DNA of 64,000 bases, taken from contig JAEZJK010000049.1 of the NCBI GenBank assembly GCA_023415835.1, forward strand, positions 1 to 64,000, written 5' to 3'. The translations under genes and the position numbers were made by a program. The DNA is from Bacillota bacterium. GTDB lineage: Bacteria > Bacillota > UBA4882 > UBA8346. How positions within the stretch are numbered: the stretch's first letter is position 1; the number at the start of each line of letters is the position of its first letter. Below the pieces are notes generated by a model that had not been told where the DNA came from, did no database searches, and saw only the letters and a list, made by a program, of their open reading frames with translations. Shown piece by piece: positions 9,231 through 18,548 of this stretch.

Positions 9231-9254
9231 AAAGAGGAGATACAACTCCTCTTT
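9231..9254 (-). terminator. Hairpin between dnaJ and prmA, possible terminator or attenuator
   Basis: A perfect 9-bp stem (AAAGAGGAG and CTCCTCTTT) with a 6-nt loop. Read on the minus strand it ends in CTTTTTAACT, so it could end or attenuate transcription from dnaJ. Confidence 0.45.
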
Positions 9255-9353
9255 AATAACCCTAATTCATAGCAATCCGAATCCGAGATCTTCGTAAGCT
9301 TTTCTACTGTCTCCTGATTCCTGAATACTAAATACCATAACCCATACAATCTA

Positions 9354-10493
9354 CTACTTAAACGCATCCTTCACCTTATTGATAAAACCTTTGTCATCAT
9401 CAGAAAGGTTCTCCCCAAATGATAAAGCCAATTTTTTCAACAATTCACGCTGTTCTCCGTTGAGTTTGGTAGGAATGGTGATTTTCACTTTTACAAAATG
9501 ATCGCCCCGGCCATGACCCCTTAATTGGGGAATGCCATGCCCTTTCATCCTAAAGGAAGTGCCATGTTGGGTCCCTTCCGGAATCCGTAATTCTACTTTT
9601 CCATCCAGAGTGTCTACTGAGACCGTAGTTCCCATCGTTGCTTGGGTAATGCTCAATTTAATCTCGCTGTAAACATCGTGGCCCTGGCGTTCAAATTTGG
9701 GATGGGCTTTGACAAAAATATAAATATATAAGTCCCCGGCGGAACCGCCCTTGATCCCGGCCTCACCTTCGTTAGATACTCTTAATCGGGAACCGCTTTC
9801 CACTCCGGCCGGAATTTTAACGTCAATCTTCCGGTTTTTCCTGATCCGTCCGCTACCACTGCATTCGGTGCAAGGAGTTTCAATGGTTTTCCCTTCCCCA
9901 TGGCACTTTTCACACGTCCTGACATTGACAAACCTACCGAAAGCGGTATTTTGAGTAACTTGAACTTGCCCTGTCCCGTTACAATTGGAACAAGACTTAA
10001 TCGGGGTTCCCGGTTTAGCCATATTTCCCTTACAAGTCGGGCATACTTCGGTTCGGGGGACCTCAATCGTAGTCTCTTTCCCGAAGGCCGCTTCTTCAAA
10101 AGTAATCTCCATATCATAACGGAGATCATTCCCCCGTTGAGGACCGGTGCGCTGCCGGGAACTCCTGCCACTACCGCCGAAAAACATGTCGAAAATATCC
10201 CCGAACCCATCAAAACCGAAATCACCAAATCCGCCGCCGTTAAATCCCCCAGCGCCAAAGTTAGGATCACTGGCCGCATGGCCGTAGTGATCGTAAGCGG
10301 AGCGTTTTTGGGGGTCGCTTAGGACGCTATAGGCTTCATTGACCTCTTTAAACTTCGCTTCGGCCTCTTTCGGATTGTCTTTATTAACATCTGGATGGTA
10401 CTGACGGGCCAACTTCCGGTAAGCTTTTTTTATCTCTTCCTCAGTCGCGGCTTTTGAGACCCCCAGCACCTCATAATAATCTCGTTTTGCCAT
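9354..10493 (-). CDS. dnaJ: Chaperone DnaJ
   Basis: A 379-residue type I Hsp40 co-chaperone that stimulates DnaK ATPase and delivers unfolded clients. The J domain has the HPD motif (YHPDVN) near residue 33, followed by a Gly/Phe-rich linker (~75-110). Four zinc-finger repeats follow (CPTCKGNM, CSNCNGTG, CEKCHGEG, CTECSGSG), and then the C-terminal substrate-binding domains. The first zinc repeat lacks its usual last Gly, a minor change. The gene follows dnaK on the same strand, with a palindromic dispersed repeat in the gap. It is probably part of the CIRCE-controlled unit. Confidence 0.97.
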   Translation of the reverse strand: MAKRDYYEVLGVSKAATEEEIKKAYRKLARQYHPDVNKDNPKEAEAKFKEVNEAYSVLSDPQKRSAYDHYGHAASDPNFGAGGFNGGGFGDFGFDGFGDIFDMFFGGSGRSSRQRTGPQRGNDLRYDMEITFEEAAFGKETTIEVPRTEVCPTCKGNMAKPGTPIKSCSNCNGTGQVQVTQNTAFGRFVNVRTCEKCHGEGKTIETPCTECSGSGRIRKNRKIDVKIPAGVESGSRLRVSNEGEAGIKGGSAGDLYIYIFVKAHPKFERQGHDVYSEIKLSITQATMGTTVSVDTLDGKVELRIPEGTQHGTSFRMKGHGIPQLRGHGRGDHFVKVKITIPTKLNGEQRELLKKLALSFGENLSDDDKGFINKVKDAFK

Positions 10494-10515
10494 TTTATTT
10501 CCCTTCAGTACTTAT

Positions 10516-10617
10516 TTCTGCTTTGGTAAATTTGAACTTGCGTTTTGAAAATAACGCGTTAAACCGTTCGCGATTATTTTCAAAACGTCTTTTTATAATG
10601 AACTTACCAAAGTAGAA
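10516..10617. repeat. Dispersed palindromic repeat family A, copy 1
   Basis: A ~102-bp nested palindrome. The outer arms are TTCTGCTTTGGTAA and TTACCAAAGTAGAA; the inner arms are CGTTTTGAAAATAACG and CGATTATTTTCAAAACG; the centre contains the reverse complement of CGAACGGTTTAACGCG. It fills the dnaK-dnaJ gap and abuts the dnaK stop codon. Other copies are at 58956-59058 and 62882-62984, in the opposite orientation. Confidence 0.9.
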
Positions 10618-12468
10618 TTACTTATCGTCTTGTACTTTATAATCGGCGTCAACCGTCGGACCTTCGGCTTGGGGTCCATATCCGGTAGGGCCTTCATCCG
10701 GTCCGGCCCCGGTTGCCCCGGCTTGGCCTTGGCCAGCAGCCTGGTTGTAAATTGTTGCCGAAAGTTCGTGAAGGACTTTTTCCAAGGCTTCTTTTTTAGC
10801 TTTAATTCCTGCAATGTCCTTGGCGGTCACCGCTTGCTGTAATTCTTCCTTGGCCTTTTGAATCTTTTCCACCTGAACCTTATCGGCTTTATCCCCAATA
10901 TCTTTTAAGGTTTTATCAACCGTATAAATCATGCTGTCAGCTTCATTAAACGTATCTATTTCTTCACGGCGGCGTTTGTCTTCCTCCGCATGGGACTCGG
11001 CGTCTTTCACCATTTTATTGATCTGGTCGTCACTCAAACCGCTGGAAGTAGTAATCGTAACCTTTTGTTCCTTACCCGTCCCTTTATCTTTCGCCGATAC
11101 ATGGACAATCCCGTTAGCATCGATATCAAACGTGACTTCAACCTGTGGAATGCCCCGCGGCGCCGGTGGAATTCCATCCAACCGGAACTGGCCCAAGGTA
11201 ACATTGTCGGCAGCCATCGGACGTTCTCCTTGAAGGACATGAATGTCGACCGCAGTCTGATTATCGGCGGCAGTGGAAAAGATTTGACTTTTTGAAGTCG
11301 GAATGGTCGTATTACGGTCGATGATCCTAGTGAAAACACCGCCCAAAGTCTCTAAACCTAGCGAAAGCGGAGTAACGTCAAGTAAAACGATGTCTTTAAC
11401 TTCTCCCACTAATACACCGGCTTGAATCGCAGCTCCGACCGCCACCACTTCATCGGGGTTGACCCCTTTAAACGGCTCCTTGCCAATTAATTTCTTTACC
11501 ATTTCCTGGACTGCCGGGATCCTAATCGAACCACCGACCAAAATAACTTTATCAATGTCTTTTGGTTCCAATCCGGCATCGGCCAAGGCCCGTTTGGTAG
11601 GCCCGACAGTGGCTTCCACTAAGTCGGCGGTAATTTCATCAAATTTGGCCCTGGTCAAAGTCATATCCAAATGCCGCGGCTCGCCATTGACAGCTGTAAT
11701 AAACGGAAGGTTGATCGCAGTTGAAGTTAACCCGGATAATTCGATTTTCGCTTTTTCCGCCGCTTCCCGTAAACGCTGGAGCGCCATTCGGTCGTTACGG
11801 AGATCCACTCCCTGATCTTTTTTAAAGTTCTCCGCCATCCAAGTGACGACCCGTTCGTCAAAATCATCCCCGCCCAAGCGGTTGTTCCCGCTAGTTGCCT
11901 TAACTTCAAAAACACCATCGCCTAACTCTAAAATCGATACGTCAAAAGTCCCTCCACCCAAGTCGTAGACGAGGATAATATGGTCTTCGCCTTTTTCAAT
12001 ACCGTATGCCAACGATGCCGAAGTCGGTTCATTTATGATTCGCAAAACTTCCAATCCGGCAATCTTACCTGCGTCTTTAGTCGCTTGACGTTGGGAGTCG
12101 GAGAAATATGCCGGTACGGTAATTACCGCTTTCTCTACTTTCTCGCCCAAATAAGCTTCGGCGTCCGCTTTCATTTTTTGGAGAATCATGGCCGAGATCT
12201 CTTGGGGCGTATACTGTTTGTCGTCAATACTTACTTTGTAATCAGTCCCCATTCGGCGTTTAATCGAAGATACAGTCCGGTCTGGATTTGCCACAGCCTG
12301 CCTTTTAGCTACCTGCCCCACCATCCGTTCACCGTTTTTCGAAAAAGCCACTACGGAAGGAGTGGTCCGTCCGCCCTCGGCATTGGGGATGACTACCGGC
12401 TCTCCGCCTTCCATAACTGCCATACATGAATTAGTTGTGCCTAAATCAATACCTAGTACCTTTGCCAT
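10618..12468 (-). CDS. dnaK: Chaperone DnaK (Hsp70)
   Basis: A 616-residue Hsp70 ATPase. The nucleotide-binding domain has GIDLGTTNSC at the N-terminus and VYDLGGGTFDVS (phosphate loop 2). The substrate-binding domain begins after the DVTPLSLG linker region. The C-terminal tail is Gly/Pro-rich and ends in an acidic segment (VDADYKVQDDK) like other bacterial DnaK. It works with DnaJ and GrpE, which flank it on the same strand. Expression probably depends on the hrcA-proximal promoter and CIRCE, although local promoters are possible. Confidence 0.98.
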   Translation of the reverse strand: MAKVLGIDLGTTNSCMAVMEGGEPVVIPNAEGGRTTPSVVAFSKNGERMVGQVAKRQAVANPDRTVSSIKRRMGTDYKVSIDDKQYTPQEISAMILQKMKADAEAYLGEKVEKAVITVPAYFSDSQRQATKDAGKIAGLEVLRIINEPTSASLAYGIEKGEDHIILVYDLGGGTFDVSILELGDGVFEVKATSGNNRLGGDDFDERVVTWMAENFKKDQGVDLRNDRMALQRLREAAEKAKIELSGLTSTAINLPFITAVNGEPRHLDMTLTRAKFDEITADLVEATVGPTKRALADAGLEPKDIDKVILVGGSIRIPAVQEMVKKLIGKEPFKGVNPDEVVAVGAAIQAGVLVGEVKDIVLLDVTPLSLGLETLGGVFTRIIDRNTTIPTSKSQIFSTAADNQTAVDIHVLQGERPMAADNVTLGQFRLDGIPPAPRGIPQVEVTFDIDANGIVHVSAKDKGTGKEQKVTITTSSGLSDDQINKMVKDAESHAEEDKRRREEIDTFNEADSMIYTVDKTLKDIGDKADKVQVEKIQKAKEELQQAVTAKDIAGIKAKKEALEKVLHELSATIYNQAAGQGQAGATGAGPDEGPTGYGPQAEGPTVDADYKVQDDK

Positions 12469-12579
12469 TTAATGAACCCCCATTTCAATATGTTATTCTT
12501 TTAAGATTAACAATCACTATAATCAATCCTTATTCAAGCTAAAAACGTTCTTGAAAAGGCACTGCTTACTGATATCCAT

Positions 12580-13170
12580 TCACTGTTTCGGGATCGCTAC
12601 CTTTACCAAGGCCGGCCGAATTAATTTACCTTTATATTGATAACCTTTTTGCATTTCCTCGACTACCGTAGGGTGAAGGACAGCATCCGATTCTTCTTGA
12701 AATACCGCTTCCTGAAGTTCGGGATTGAAAGGTTCATTGACAGACGGTATTTCTTCAAGGCCATCGGCTTTAAGTATATTCTGGAATTGACGCAAAATCA
12801 ATTCTATGCCTTCCTGCCAACCCCGGGCGTTTTCACTTGTTTTATCGAAACAAGCTACCGCCCGTTCCATACTATCAAGCACCGGAAGGATTTTTTTCAT
12901 AAGGTCTTCCCCGGCATAAAGCGATAACTGTTCAATCTCTTGCCGGCTGCGGCGCCTAAAATTTTCAAAATCAGCCTTAGCCCTTAACATCAGATTGTAA
13001 AATTCATCCTTCTCCTGCCGTACTCCGGCCAATTCTTTTTCCAATTGGGTGATTTTAGCGTCAGTGTCATCCCCTTTCGGCTTTTCTGGCACGTCTTGAG
13101 CTGTTCCTCCCAAGCTTTCTTGGGATTGAATGGTTTCAGCTGTTGGATCAAGCTGTTCTTGTTTGGACAT
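12580..13170 (-). CDS. grpE: Nucleotide exchange factor GrpE
   Basis: A 196-residue GrpE. The N-terminal ~50 residues are polar and disordered-looking. The long helical region with charged repeats follows (~40-100, including RAKADFENFRRR). The C-terminal beta domain ends GYQYKGKLIRPALVKVA, the family signature. It releases ADP from DnaK. The start ATG sits behind CGGAGGTCATC. It follows the group III chaperonin gene and precedes dnaK. Confidence 0.96.
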   Translation of the reverse strand: MSKQEQLDPTAETIQSQESLGGTAQDVPEKPKGDDTDAKITQLEKELAGVRQEKDEFYNLMLRAKADFENFRRRSRQEIEQLSLYAGEDLMKKILPVLDSMERAVACFDKTSENARGWQEGIELILRQFQNILKADGLEEIPSVNEPFNPELQEAVFQEESDAVLHPTVVEEMQKGYQYKGKLIRPALVKVAIPKQ

Positions 13171-13248
13171 GATGACCTCCGTTTTTACTAATAGAAACTA
13201 AACATTATCTATGATTGTTTTACCATATTAAGGCTAAGAACTAAATTA

Positions 13249-14772
13249 TCAATCTTTCATCTTGACGATGGCATTAATCCTTAGGATCGCTTCGACTACT
13301 TCCCCCGCCGACTTAAGGGCGTGATATTTAACTAAATAGGGGTCACAAACTCCAGTTTCAATCAAATCCTCCACCTTGCCGGTTTCACAATTAACCCCAA
13401 CCCCCAATGAACCTGTCTCTTCCTGACTGGCCAAGGCTTCAGCCAATTTCTCCAGAGTATTAAAACCGGCATTAGCGCAAATTTGAGCCATCGGCCTTTT
13501 AAGGGCTTCAATTACACACCCAAACCCATAGCGGTTTAGATCCAGAGGAGGTTTTAGATTGAGGAACCGGGCTATTCCCAGTTCAACACTGCCTCCACCC
13601 GGGACGACCCCTCCACACCAAGCGGCTTGGACTGCTCCAGCGGCATCTTCGGTAATCCGTTTTTTCTCCTCGGCTATTTCTTTAGTGTAAGCCCCGATTA
13701 AAAGCGTAACCATCTTCTGCTCCGGGTAACCCAGGACTTTAATATTCTTAAAATCTTCATCCACAATTATGGTGGCTGCTTTTCCAAATACCGGCCCTAA
13801 TTCTTCAGGGGTTTTTAGAAGGCCTTCCCGTTTAACCGGACGCGCCCCGGTAAAAACAGCCAACCGCTCCCATTCATGTCTGGGAACTCCTTGGATCCCG
13901 ATGATACCTAAATCAGTCAAACAAGATTCGGCTAGATCCGAAATCGACCGGTCGGCAAAAACCCCTTTCACGCCCATTCTCGCAAGTTGGTTGATACTTT
14001 CCCTGAGCAACTCTTGATTCTGAAGTTGACGGTTAAATCCGGCTTCGGTCCCTAACGCCTGATAATCGACTTTTACCGGTTCCAGGGCGTCGTCGATGAT
14101 TATGATCTTGCCGTCGTCAATCCGGTAAGGCATCCCCTTGTTTAACGGTTCCCGGTTAATAACAGTTCCCCGGATTACCTCGGTTGAACTCCCTTCAAAA
14201 GCAAGGGTTTGATCCGCTAACTTAAACCCTGGTTTATTTAAATACTCCTCTCCCAAGGTTCGGGCCGCCTTAATTACTAAGTTAGCCAAATCTTGATGGC
14301 CTCTAGCGGAAATCAAGGCGATTCGCTCTAAGAGCGGAGAATCTAAACGGCCGACTGTTATTTTAGCCTCTGCCAAAATTTTTAAAGCGGCGTCAATCCC
14401 CAGTTTAATTCCATCAATTACTTTAACAACCGGAACGCCCTTTAAGATCTGATTGACCCCTTCGGTAATCATACTCTCCGCTAAGAGTGAGGCGGTAGTG
14501 GTGCCATCTCCGACCTTCTCCTCCTGGAGTTGAATTGCGTTGATTAAAATCCTGGCTACCGGGTGAGTAATATCAATGTTTTTCAAGATGGTAGCCCCGT
14601 CATTAGTGACGATCACTTCGCCATCTTGGTCAATTAACATGCAATCCAAACCCTTAGGCCCAAAAGTCCCGGCTACGATTTGAGTTAAAGCCTGAATTGC
14701 TTCGGAGTTAGTTATTAAGGCTGATAAGTGTTGATTAGCCTCGGAACGCTCCGAATTATGGCTCGCTGTCAT
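13249..14772 (-). CDS. Thermosome-like group III bacterial chaperonin
   Basis: A 507-residue chaperonin of the archaeal/eukaryotic (thermosome/CCT) type rather than GroEL. Near the N-terminus it has GTFGPKGLDCML, then VTNDGATILKNIDITHPVA and EEKVGDGTTTASLLAE, the ATP-binding signatures of group II-like chaperonins. GGGSVELGIARFL follows near residue 400. No GroES-like gene is nearby, consistent with a built-in lid. Position between hrcA and grpE matches the group III chaperonins reported in Carboxydothermus and related Firmicutes, so this is a recognised rare family. The ATG follows GGGAGGTTATC. The ~255-bp gap to hrcA could hold an extra promoter. Confidence 0.92.
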   Translation of the reverse strand: MTASHNSERSEANQHLSALITNSEAIQALTQIVAGTFGPKGLDCMLIDQDGEVIVTNDGATILKNIDITHPVARILINAIQLQEEKVGDGTTTASLLAESMITEGVNQILKGVPVVKVIDGIKLGIDAALKILAEAKITVGRLDSPLLERIALISARGHQDLANLVIKAARTLGEEYLNKPGFKLADQTLAFEGSSTEVIRGTVINREPLNKGMPYRIDDGKIIIIDDALEPVKVDYQALGTEAGFNRQLQNQELLRESINQLARMGVKGVFADRSISDLAESCLTDLGIIGIQGVPRHEWERLAVFTGARPVKREGLLKTPEELGPVFGKAATIIVDEDFKNIKVLGYPEQKMVTLLIGAYTKEIAEEKKRITEDAAGAVQAAWCGGVVPGGGSVELGIARFLNLKPPLDLNRYGFGCVIEALKRPMAQICANAGFNTLEKLAEALASQEETGSLGVGVNCETGKVEDLIETGVCDPYLVKYHALKSAGEVVEAILRINAIVKMKD

Positions 14773-15026
14773 GATAACCTCCCGTCACTCGATCCAAATC
14801 AGTTAATCTCGTAATTTCACTTCCATCAAATGAAACCTGAAATGGACGGCTAAGGTTATTATTGACAGTCCGCAGTATAACAATAATCTAAACTTTTCAA
14901 GGCAAGAGGCCACAAGGCATGAGAAAGAAGTATTGAGTGCCTAACCTTTTGCCCTTTTTCTAGGATTTTGGGCTCTAAACTTTGAATCCTGAATTATAGG
15001 CTTATATCTTGAATTAATTACCCTTA

Positions 15027-16073
15027 TTACCGGCTAGGTTTACAGATTTGAGTTAACAACTTGCTTAAAATTCCAGCTGTATATTCCACAATCGGCAATA
15101 CTTTAGCATATTCCATCCGGGTAGGGCCTAGCACACCTATTACACCTACAGTCCTCCCGGCGATTTCATACCCGGCTGTTACTACGCTACAGTCTTGAAT
15201 CCCAAAGTCCTCATTTTCACTTCCGATTTTAACTTTAGCCCCTTTTTGTAGGTTGTTAGTTAAAAGCTTATATAGGCATTCTTCCTCTTCTAATGTCTTC
15301 ATTAAAGGCTTAAACTTTAAAACGTCCGAAAACTCCGGTTGTTCAAGAATTTTAGTGGCGCCGTCCACAATGACCCGTTCCTGATAGTGATCGGCAATTG
15401 ATTTAATTAATGCCTTAACAGCCTCGCTAAAAAATTGATCTTGAAAAACTATCTCCGAACGAAGCTCTTTAAGGACATTATCTTTGAGGTCCCTAAGGTT
15501 CATCCCGCGTAGTTTCTGATTAAGCAAATTGGAGATCCGGTCCAATTCGAGGTTGGTAATCTCATTATCAAGTTCAATTACCCTGTTCTCCACATAACCG
15601 GTATCGGTAACGATTAAAACCAAAATTGTTTTCTCCGAGAGCTTTACTAGTTGAATGTGCCGGAATATCGCCGTTTGGATCTGCGGTCCAAGCACCATCG
15701 AAGGATATTTGGTAAATTGCGCTAATATCTTTGATGTTTGATGGATTACGGCCTCAATCTCACGGTGATGTTTTTCAAGCTCGCGATAGATTAGTTCTAT
15801 TTCTTTTTCGTTCAATTGCCGCATGGACATTAAGGTGTCCACATAATAACGGTAACCTTTTTCAGAAGGGACCCTTCCAGCCGAGGTATGCGGTTGCTCC
15901 AAATACCCGCCCTCTTCAAGATCGGCCATTTCATTACGGATCGTCGCCGGTGATAAACCAAGGTCATGTCTCCGGGCAATCGTCCGGGATCCAACCGGTT
16001 CAGCTGAGGCGATATAATCGTCGGTAACAACCTTTAAAATCTGCTTCTTTCTTCCGTCAAGCTCGGAGGCCAT
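15027..16073 (-). CDS. hrcA: Heat-inducible transcription repressor HrcA
   Basis: A 348-residue repressor of class I heat-shock genes. The N-terminal winged helix begins RKKQILKVVTDDYIASAEP and continues with the recognition helix region (SPATIRNEMADLEEGGYL). The central GAF-like and C-terminal dimerisation domains follow, and the length is typical. It binds CIRCE with help from chaperonin in other Firmicutes. A perfect CIRCE lies 27 bp upstream of its start, so the operon is autoregulated. The ATG has only a weak upstream AGGTGCTCTT. Confidence 0.97.
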   Translation of the reverse strand: MASELDGRKKQILKVVTDDYIASAEPVGSRTIARRHDLGLSPATIRNEMADLEEGGYLEQPHTSAGRVPSEKGYRYYVDTLMSMRQLNEKEIELIYRELEKHHREIEAVIHQTSKILAQFTKYPSMVLGPQIQTAIFRHIQLVKLSEKTILVLIVTDTGYVENRVIELDNEITNLELDRISNLLNQKLRGMNLRDLKDNVLKELRSEIVFQDQFFSEAVKALIKSIADHYQERVIVDGATKILEQPEFSDVLKFKPLMKTLEEEECLYKLLTNNLQKGAKVKIGSENEDFGIQDCSVVTAGYEIAGRTVGVIGVLGPTRMEYAKVLPIVEYTAGILSKLLTQICKPSR

Positions 16074-16100
16074 AAGAGCACCTCATTTCAAGCGTTTTTG

Positions 16101-16127
16101 TTAGCACTCTGGTTTAGCGAGTGCTAA
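16101..16127 (-). promoter_or_regulatory. CIRCE operator
   Basis: TTAGCACTC, 9-bp spacer, GAGTGCTAA: an exact match to the CIRCE consensus, in the 5' leader of hrcA just downstream of its promoter. It is the expected HrcA binding site controlling hrcA, the group III chaperonin, grpE, dnaK and dnaJ. It is the only CIRCE seen in the window. Confidence 0.97.
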
Positions 16128-16136
16128 TCTAATTAA

Positions 16137-16165
16137 AAAATATCACTGCCAATATGGTTTGTCAA
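16137..16165 (-). promoter_or_regulatory. Sigma-A promoter of the hrcA operon
   Basis: On the minus strand, -35 TTGACA (16160-16165), a 17-bp spacer and -10 TATTTT (16137-16142). Transcription would begin just before or within the CIRCE, as in other class I heat-shock operons. Confidence 0.85.
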
Positions 16166-16262
16166 GAGTTTTAACATCAGTTTATTATTTAGGGACGGTA
16201 ATTTAACAAACAAAATTTAGGACCATTGAATTCTACCTAATCGGCGGGGTAATACAACTCTT

Positions 16263-17390
16263 TCAGATGCCGGCCAACAACGAACTAATCACACTATTAC
16301 TGAGCATAATTCCGGTATCGGTCAAAGACAAATATGGGTCTTTTAAGACTAACATTTTTTGTTCCAACAAACTTTTTAGGTATGGTCCAGTAGCTTCGAT
16401 GAGATTAATGCCATATTCATTCTCATATTCTATGAGATTCAAACCGGTACGCAACCTTAATCCCAACATTAAACCTTCGATTGCTTTGGTTTTAGAATCC
16501 AGTTTTTCCCGTCCTGCAATTACCGAAGTTTTTGCATTAATGGCGTTAATGTACTTCCAAGGTTCTTTAATGTTGAACCAGCGCTCTCCGTTAAAGGTCG
16601 AATAAGCTCCGGCGCCAAATCCCAAATAATCGTTACCGCGCCAATAACTTAAATTATGGATCGATTCAAAACCGGGTTTAGCATAGTTTGAAATCTCATA
16701 ATGCCGATAACCTTGCTCCGGGAGGTAAGACATGGCTAATCTCATCATTTCCACAACTTCATCTTCAGAAGGCAATTGCGTTACACCCCGTTCAACAGCT
16801 GCCGCCAACTCAGTGCCCGCCTCTAACTGCAAGCCATAGGCTGATATATGTTCCGGCTTTAAAACGGCGACCTGTTCTAAAGTCTGGCTCCAATCTCGAA
16901 GGGACTGCCCAGGGAGGCCGAAGATGATATCAATCCCAAGGTTGGAAAAACCGGCAGCCCTCCCTGACTCATAAATATTTAAAAAGTCAGCTAATGAATG
17001 AATCCGTCCTATATTATTCAATAGATGGTTTTGACTGGTTTGGAGGCCAATACTCAACCGATTAAACCCAACCGATTTTAAGAATACCAAATCCTGGCCT
17101 TTGATGGTTCCGGGGTTGGTTTCAAGTGTAATTTCGGCATCTGGGCTTACCCGAAAATATTCTTTAATAAACAGTAATATATCGGCCAATATTTCCACAG
17201 AGAGATAGCTTGGGGTCCCGCCTCCAAAAAAAACCGTTCGAATTAAACGCGGTTCAGGCAGATACCTCCCGATCTCAGCCTTTAAAGCCTTTACATACGG
17301 GACAATCAGGTTTTCCAGATTACTGTATGAGTTAAAGTCACAGTAAGCGCACTTTTTTTTACAGAATGGGAAATGAAGATAAAGCGACAA
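16263..17390 (-). CDS. hemW: Radical SAM heme chaperone HemW
   Basis: A 375-residue radical SAM protein of the HemN/HemW group. The cluster motif CKKKCAYCDF at residues ~10-19 lacks the extra Cys of true coproporphyrinogen oxidases, which points to HemW, a heme chaperone. FFGGGTPSYL and LETNPGT are the other barrel motifs, and the C-terminal HemN_C-like domain is present. The start is TTG with a weak ribosome binding site. It sits between lepA and hrcA, the usual Bacillota arrangement, though a divergent gene is inserted between it and lepA here. Confidence 0.92.
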   Translation of the reverse strand: MSLYLHFPFCKKKCAYCDFNSYSNLENLIVPYVKALKAEIGRYLPEPRLIRTVFFGGGTPSYLSVEILADILLFIKEYFRVSPDAEITLETNPGTIKGQDLVFLKSVGFNRLSIGLQTSQNHLLNNIGRIHSLADFLNIYESGRAAGFSNLGIDIIFGLPGQSLRDWSQTLEQVAVLKPEHISAYGLQLEAGTELAAAVERGVTQLPSEDEVVEMMRLAMSYLPEQGYRHYEISNYAKPGFESIHNLSYWRGNDYLGFGAGAYSTFNGERWFNIKEPWKYINAINAKTSVIAGREKLDSKTKAIEGLMLGLRLRTGLNLIEYENEYGINLIEATGPYLKSLLEQKMLVLKDPYLSLTDTGIMLSNSVISSLLAGI

Positions 17391-17577
17391 CTCGTCTTTC
17401 AGCCGGAAAACTCCTCTCTGTTTTCAATATTATCGCTAAAACATATTTTTTTAGGTTTGACGCGTAGGCCTAATTAAGGTATTTTATAGGTATAATCCTT
17501 CCCACATTTACAAAAACCCTTTAAAGAAAATTTTTTACGGCTATTATTGATATAATTAATGCGGAGGACACGCAAGC

Positions 17578-18432
17578 ATGGCGTTTTGCCTTGGTTCCAG
17601 AATCGTTAGTAACCGGCCACTTTCAGCTTATCTTCAAGAAGCGGCCCATTATTTTAAAGCAATAGAATTACATACCGACCCCCGTTGCCTCTCCCCTCAT
17701 TTTGCGTTTACCACCTCTGAAAAACAGACGATCCGGATTTATCAAGAACGCTTTCAATTTAGATTAACTATGCACGCTCCCTTCGTTAATTTACGCTTAG
17801 GGGCATTGGACCGCGAAGAACGGATGGTCGCTATTAATATCTTATTAAATACAATGCGGTTGGCCGCTGATTTGGAGATCAAGTTGATCACTTTTCACCC
17901 CTGTCCCCTTGAGCCAAACGCCCCCGAACAATATTCGGACACCCGGCTTTATGAGGAAGGCAGTCTCGGGATGCTGCTTCAGGAGGCAAAAAAACTGGGA
18001 GTAACCTTGCTAATGGAGAATATGCCGCGTGATCCGCGATTTCACCCCAGCGCTTGCGATGGTTCACGATTTCAAGAACTGCTTTGGCTTTTTCAGGAAC
18101 CGGAGTTCGGCCTAACAGTCGATATCGGCCATGCCTTACAATCCGGAATAACACCGGAAGCCTTTTTAAAAATGGATCGGGTTCGACATTTCCATCTCCA
18201 CGATAATGACCGCATCTCCGATTTACATCAATCCATCTCTGCTAATCAAGAATGGTGGAAAAAACTGTATAAAACTATTTCTAAAAAATTCCCGGAGGCA
18301 GTAGGTATCCTGGAAATGAACCGATTGGAAGAACAGATTGAGAGCCTAAACCTACTCTCCGGCCGTCCCGCCAAACATTCAGTGTTACTTCATAAACATG
18401 AACCAATCATCCCGCCGATTTTAGGCGAATAA
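17578..18432 (+). CDS. Sugar phosphate isomerase/epimerase-like TIM barrel protein
   Basis: A 284-residue protein of the xylose isomerase-like TIM barrel / AP endonuclease 2 superfamily. Likely metal ligands along the barrel are E in AIELHTD, H in TFHPC, E in LLMENMP, D and H in TVDIGHA, H in HFHLHDND and E in GILEMN. No signal peptide. The start ATG is 10 nt after GGAGG. It is divergent from hemW and convergent with lepA, with a hairpin in the gap. The substrate cannot be told from the sequence; endonuclease IV activity is less likely because the ligand set is incomplete. Confidence 0.75.
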   Translation: MAFCLGSRIVSNRPLSAYLQEAAHYFKAIELHTDPRCLSPHFAFTTSEKQTIRIYQERFQFRLTMHAPFVNLRLGALDREERMVAINILLNTMRLAADLEIKLITFHPCPLEPNAPEQYSDTRLYEEGSLGMLLQEAKKLGVTLLMENMPRDPRFHPSACDGSRFQELLWLFQEPEFGLTVDIGHALQSGITPEAFLKMDRVRHFHLHDNDRISDLHQSISANQEWWKKLYKTISKKFPEAVGILEMNRLEEQIESLNLLSGRPAKHSVLLHKHEPIIPPILGE

Positions 18433-18463
18433 ACCAAACATAAATCCCACGGTTCATACCATC

Positions 18464-18488
18464 AAGGGCGATTCATCGAATCGCCCTT
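18464..18488. terminator. Hairpin between convergent genes
   Basis: A perfect 11-bp stem (AAGGGCGATTC and its complement) with a 3-nt loop, midway between the TIM-barrel gene and lepA. There is no clear T-run on either strand, so the terminator role is tentative. Confidence 0.5.
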
Positions 18489-18548
18489 ACACACCCTAAC
18501 GTCGTTCCTTTATACTGTCTCCCGGCTGCTGTATTCATTTTCGAAGCA

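Noticed and set aside
9782..10322. Long open frames overlapping dnaJ in other frames (both strands)
   Set aside because: They are shadows of the Gly-rich dnaJ coding region, without ribosome binding sites or recognisable domains.
13249..14772. GroEL
   Set aside because: The motifs are of the thermosome/CCT type (GDGTTTASLLAE, THPVA), no GroES gene is adjacent, and the position matches group III chaperonins.
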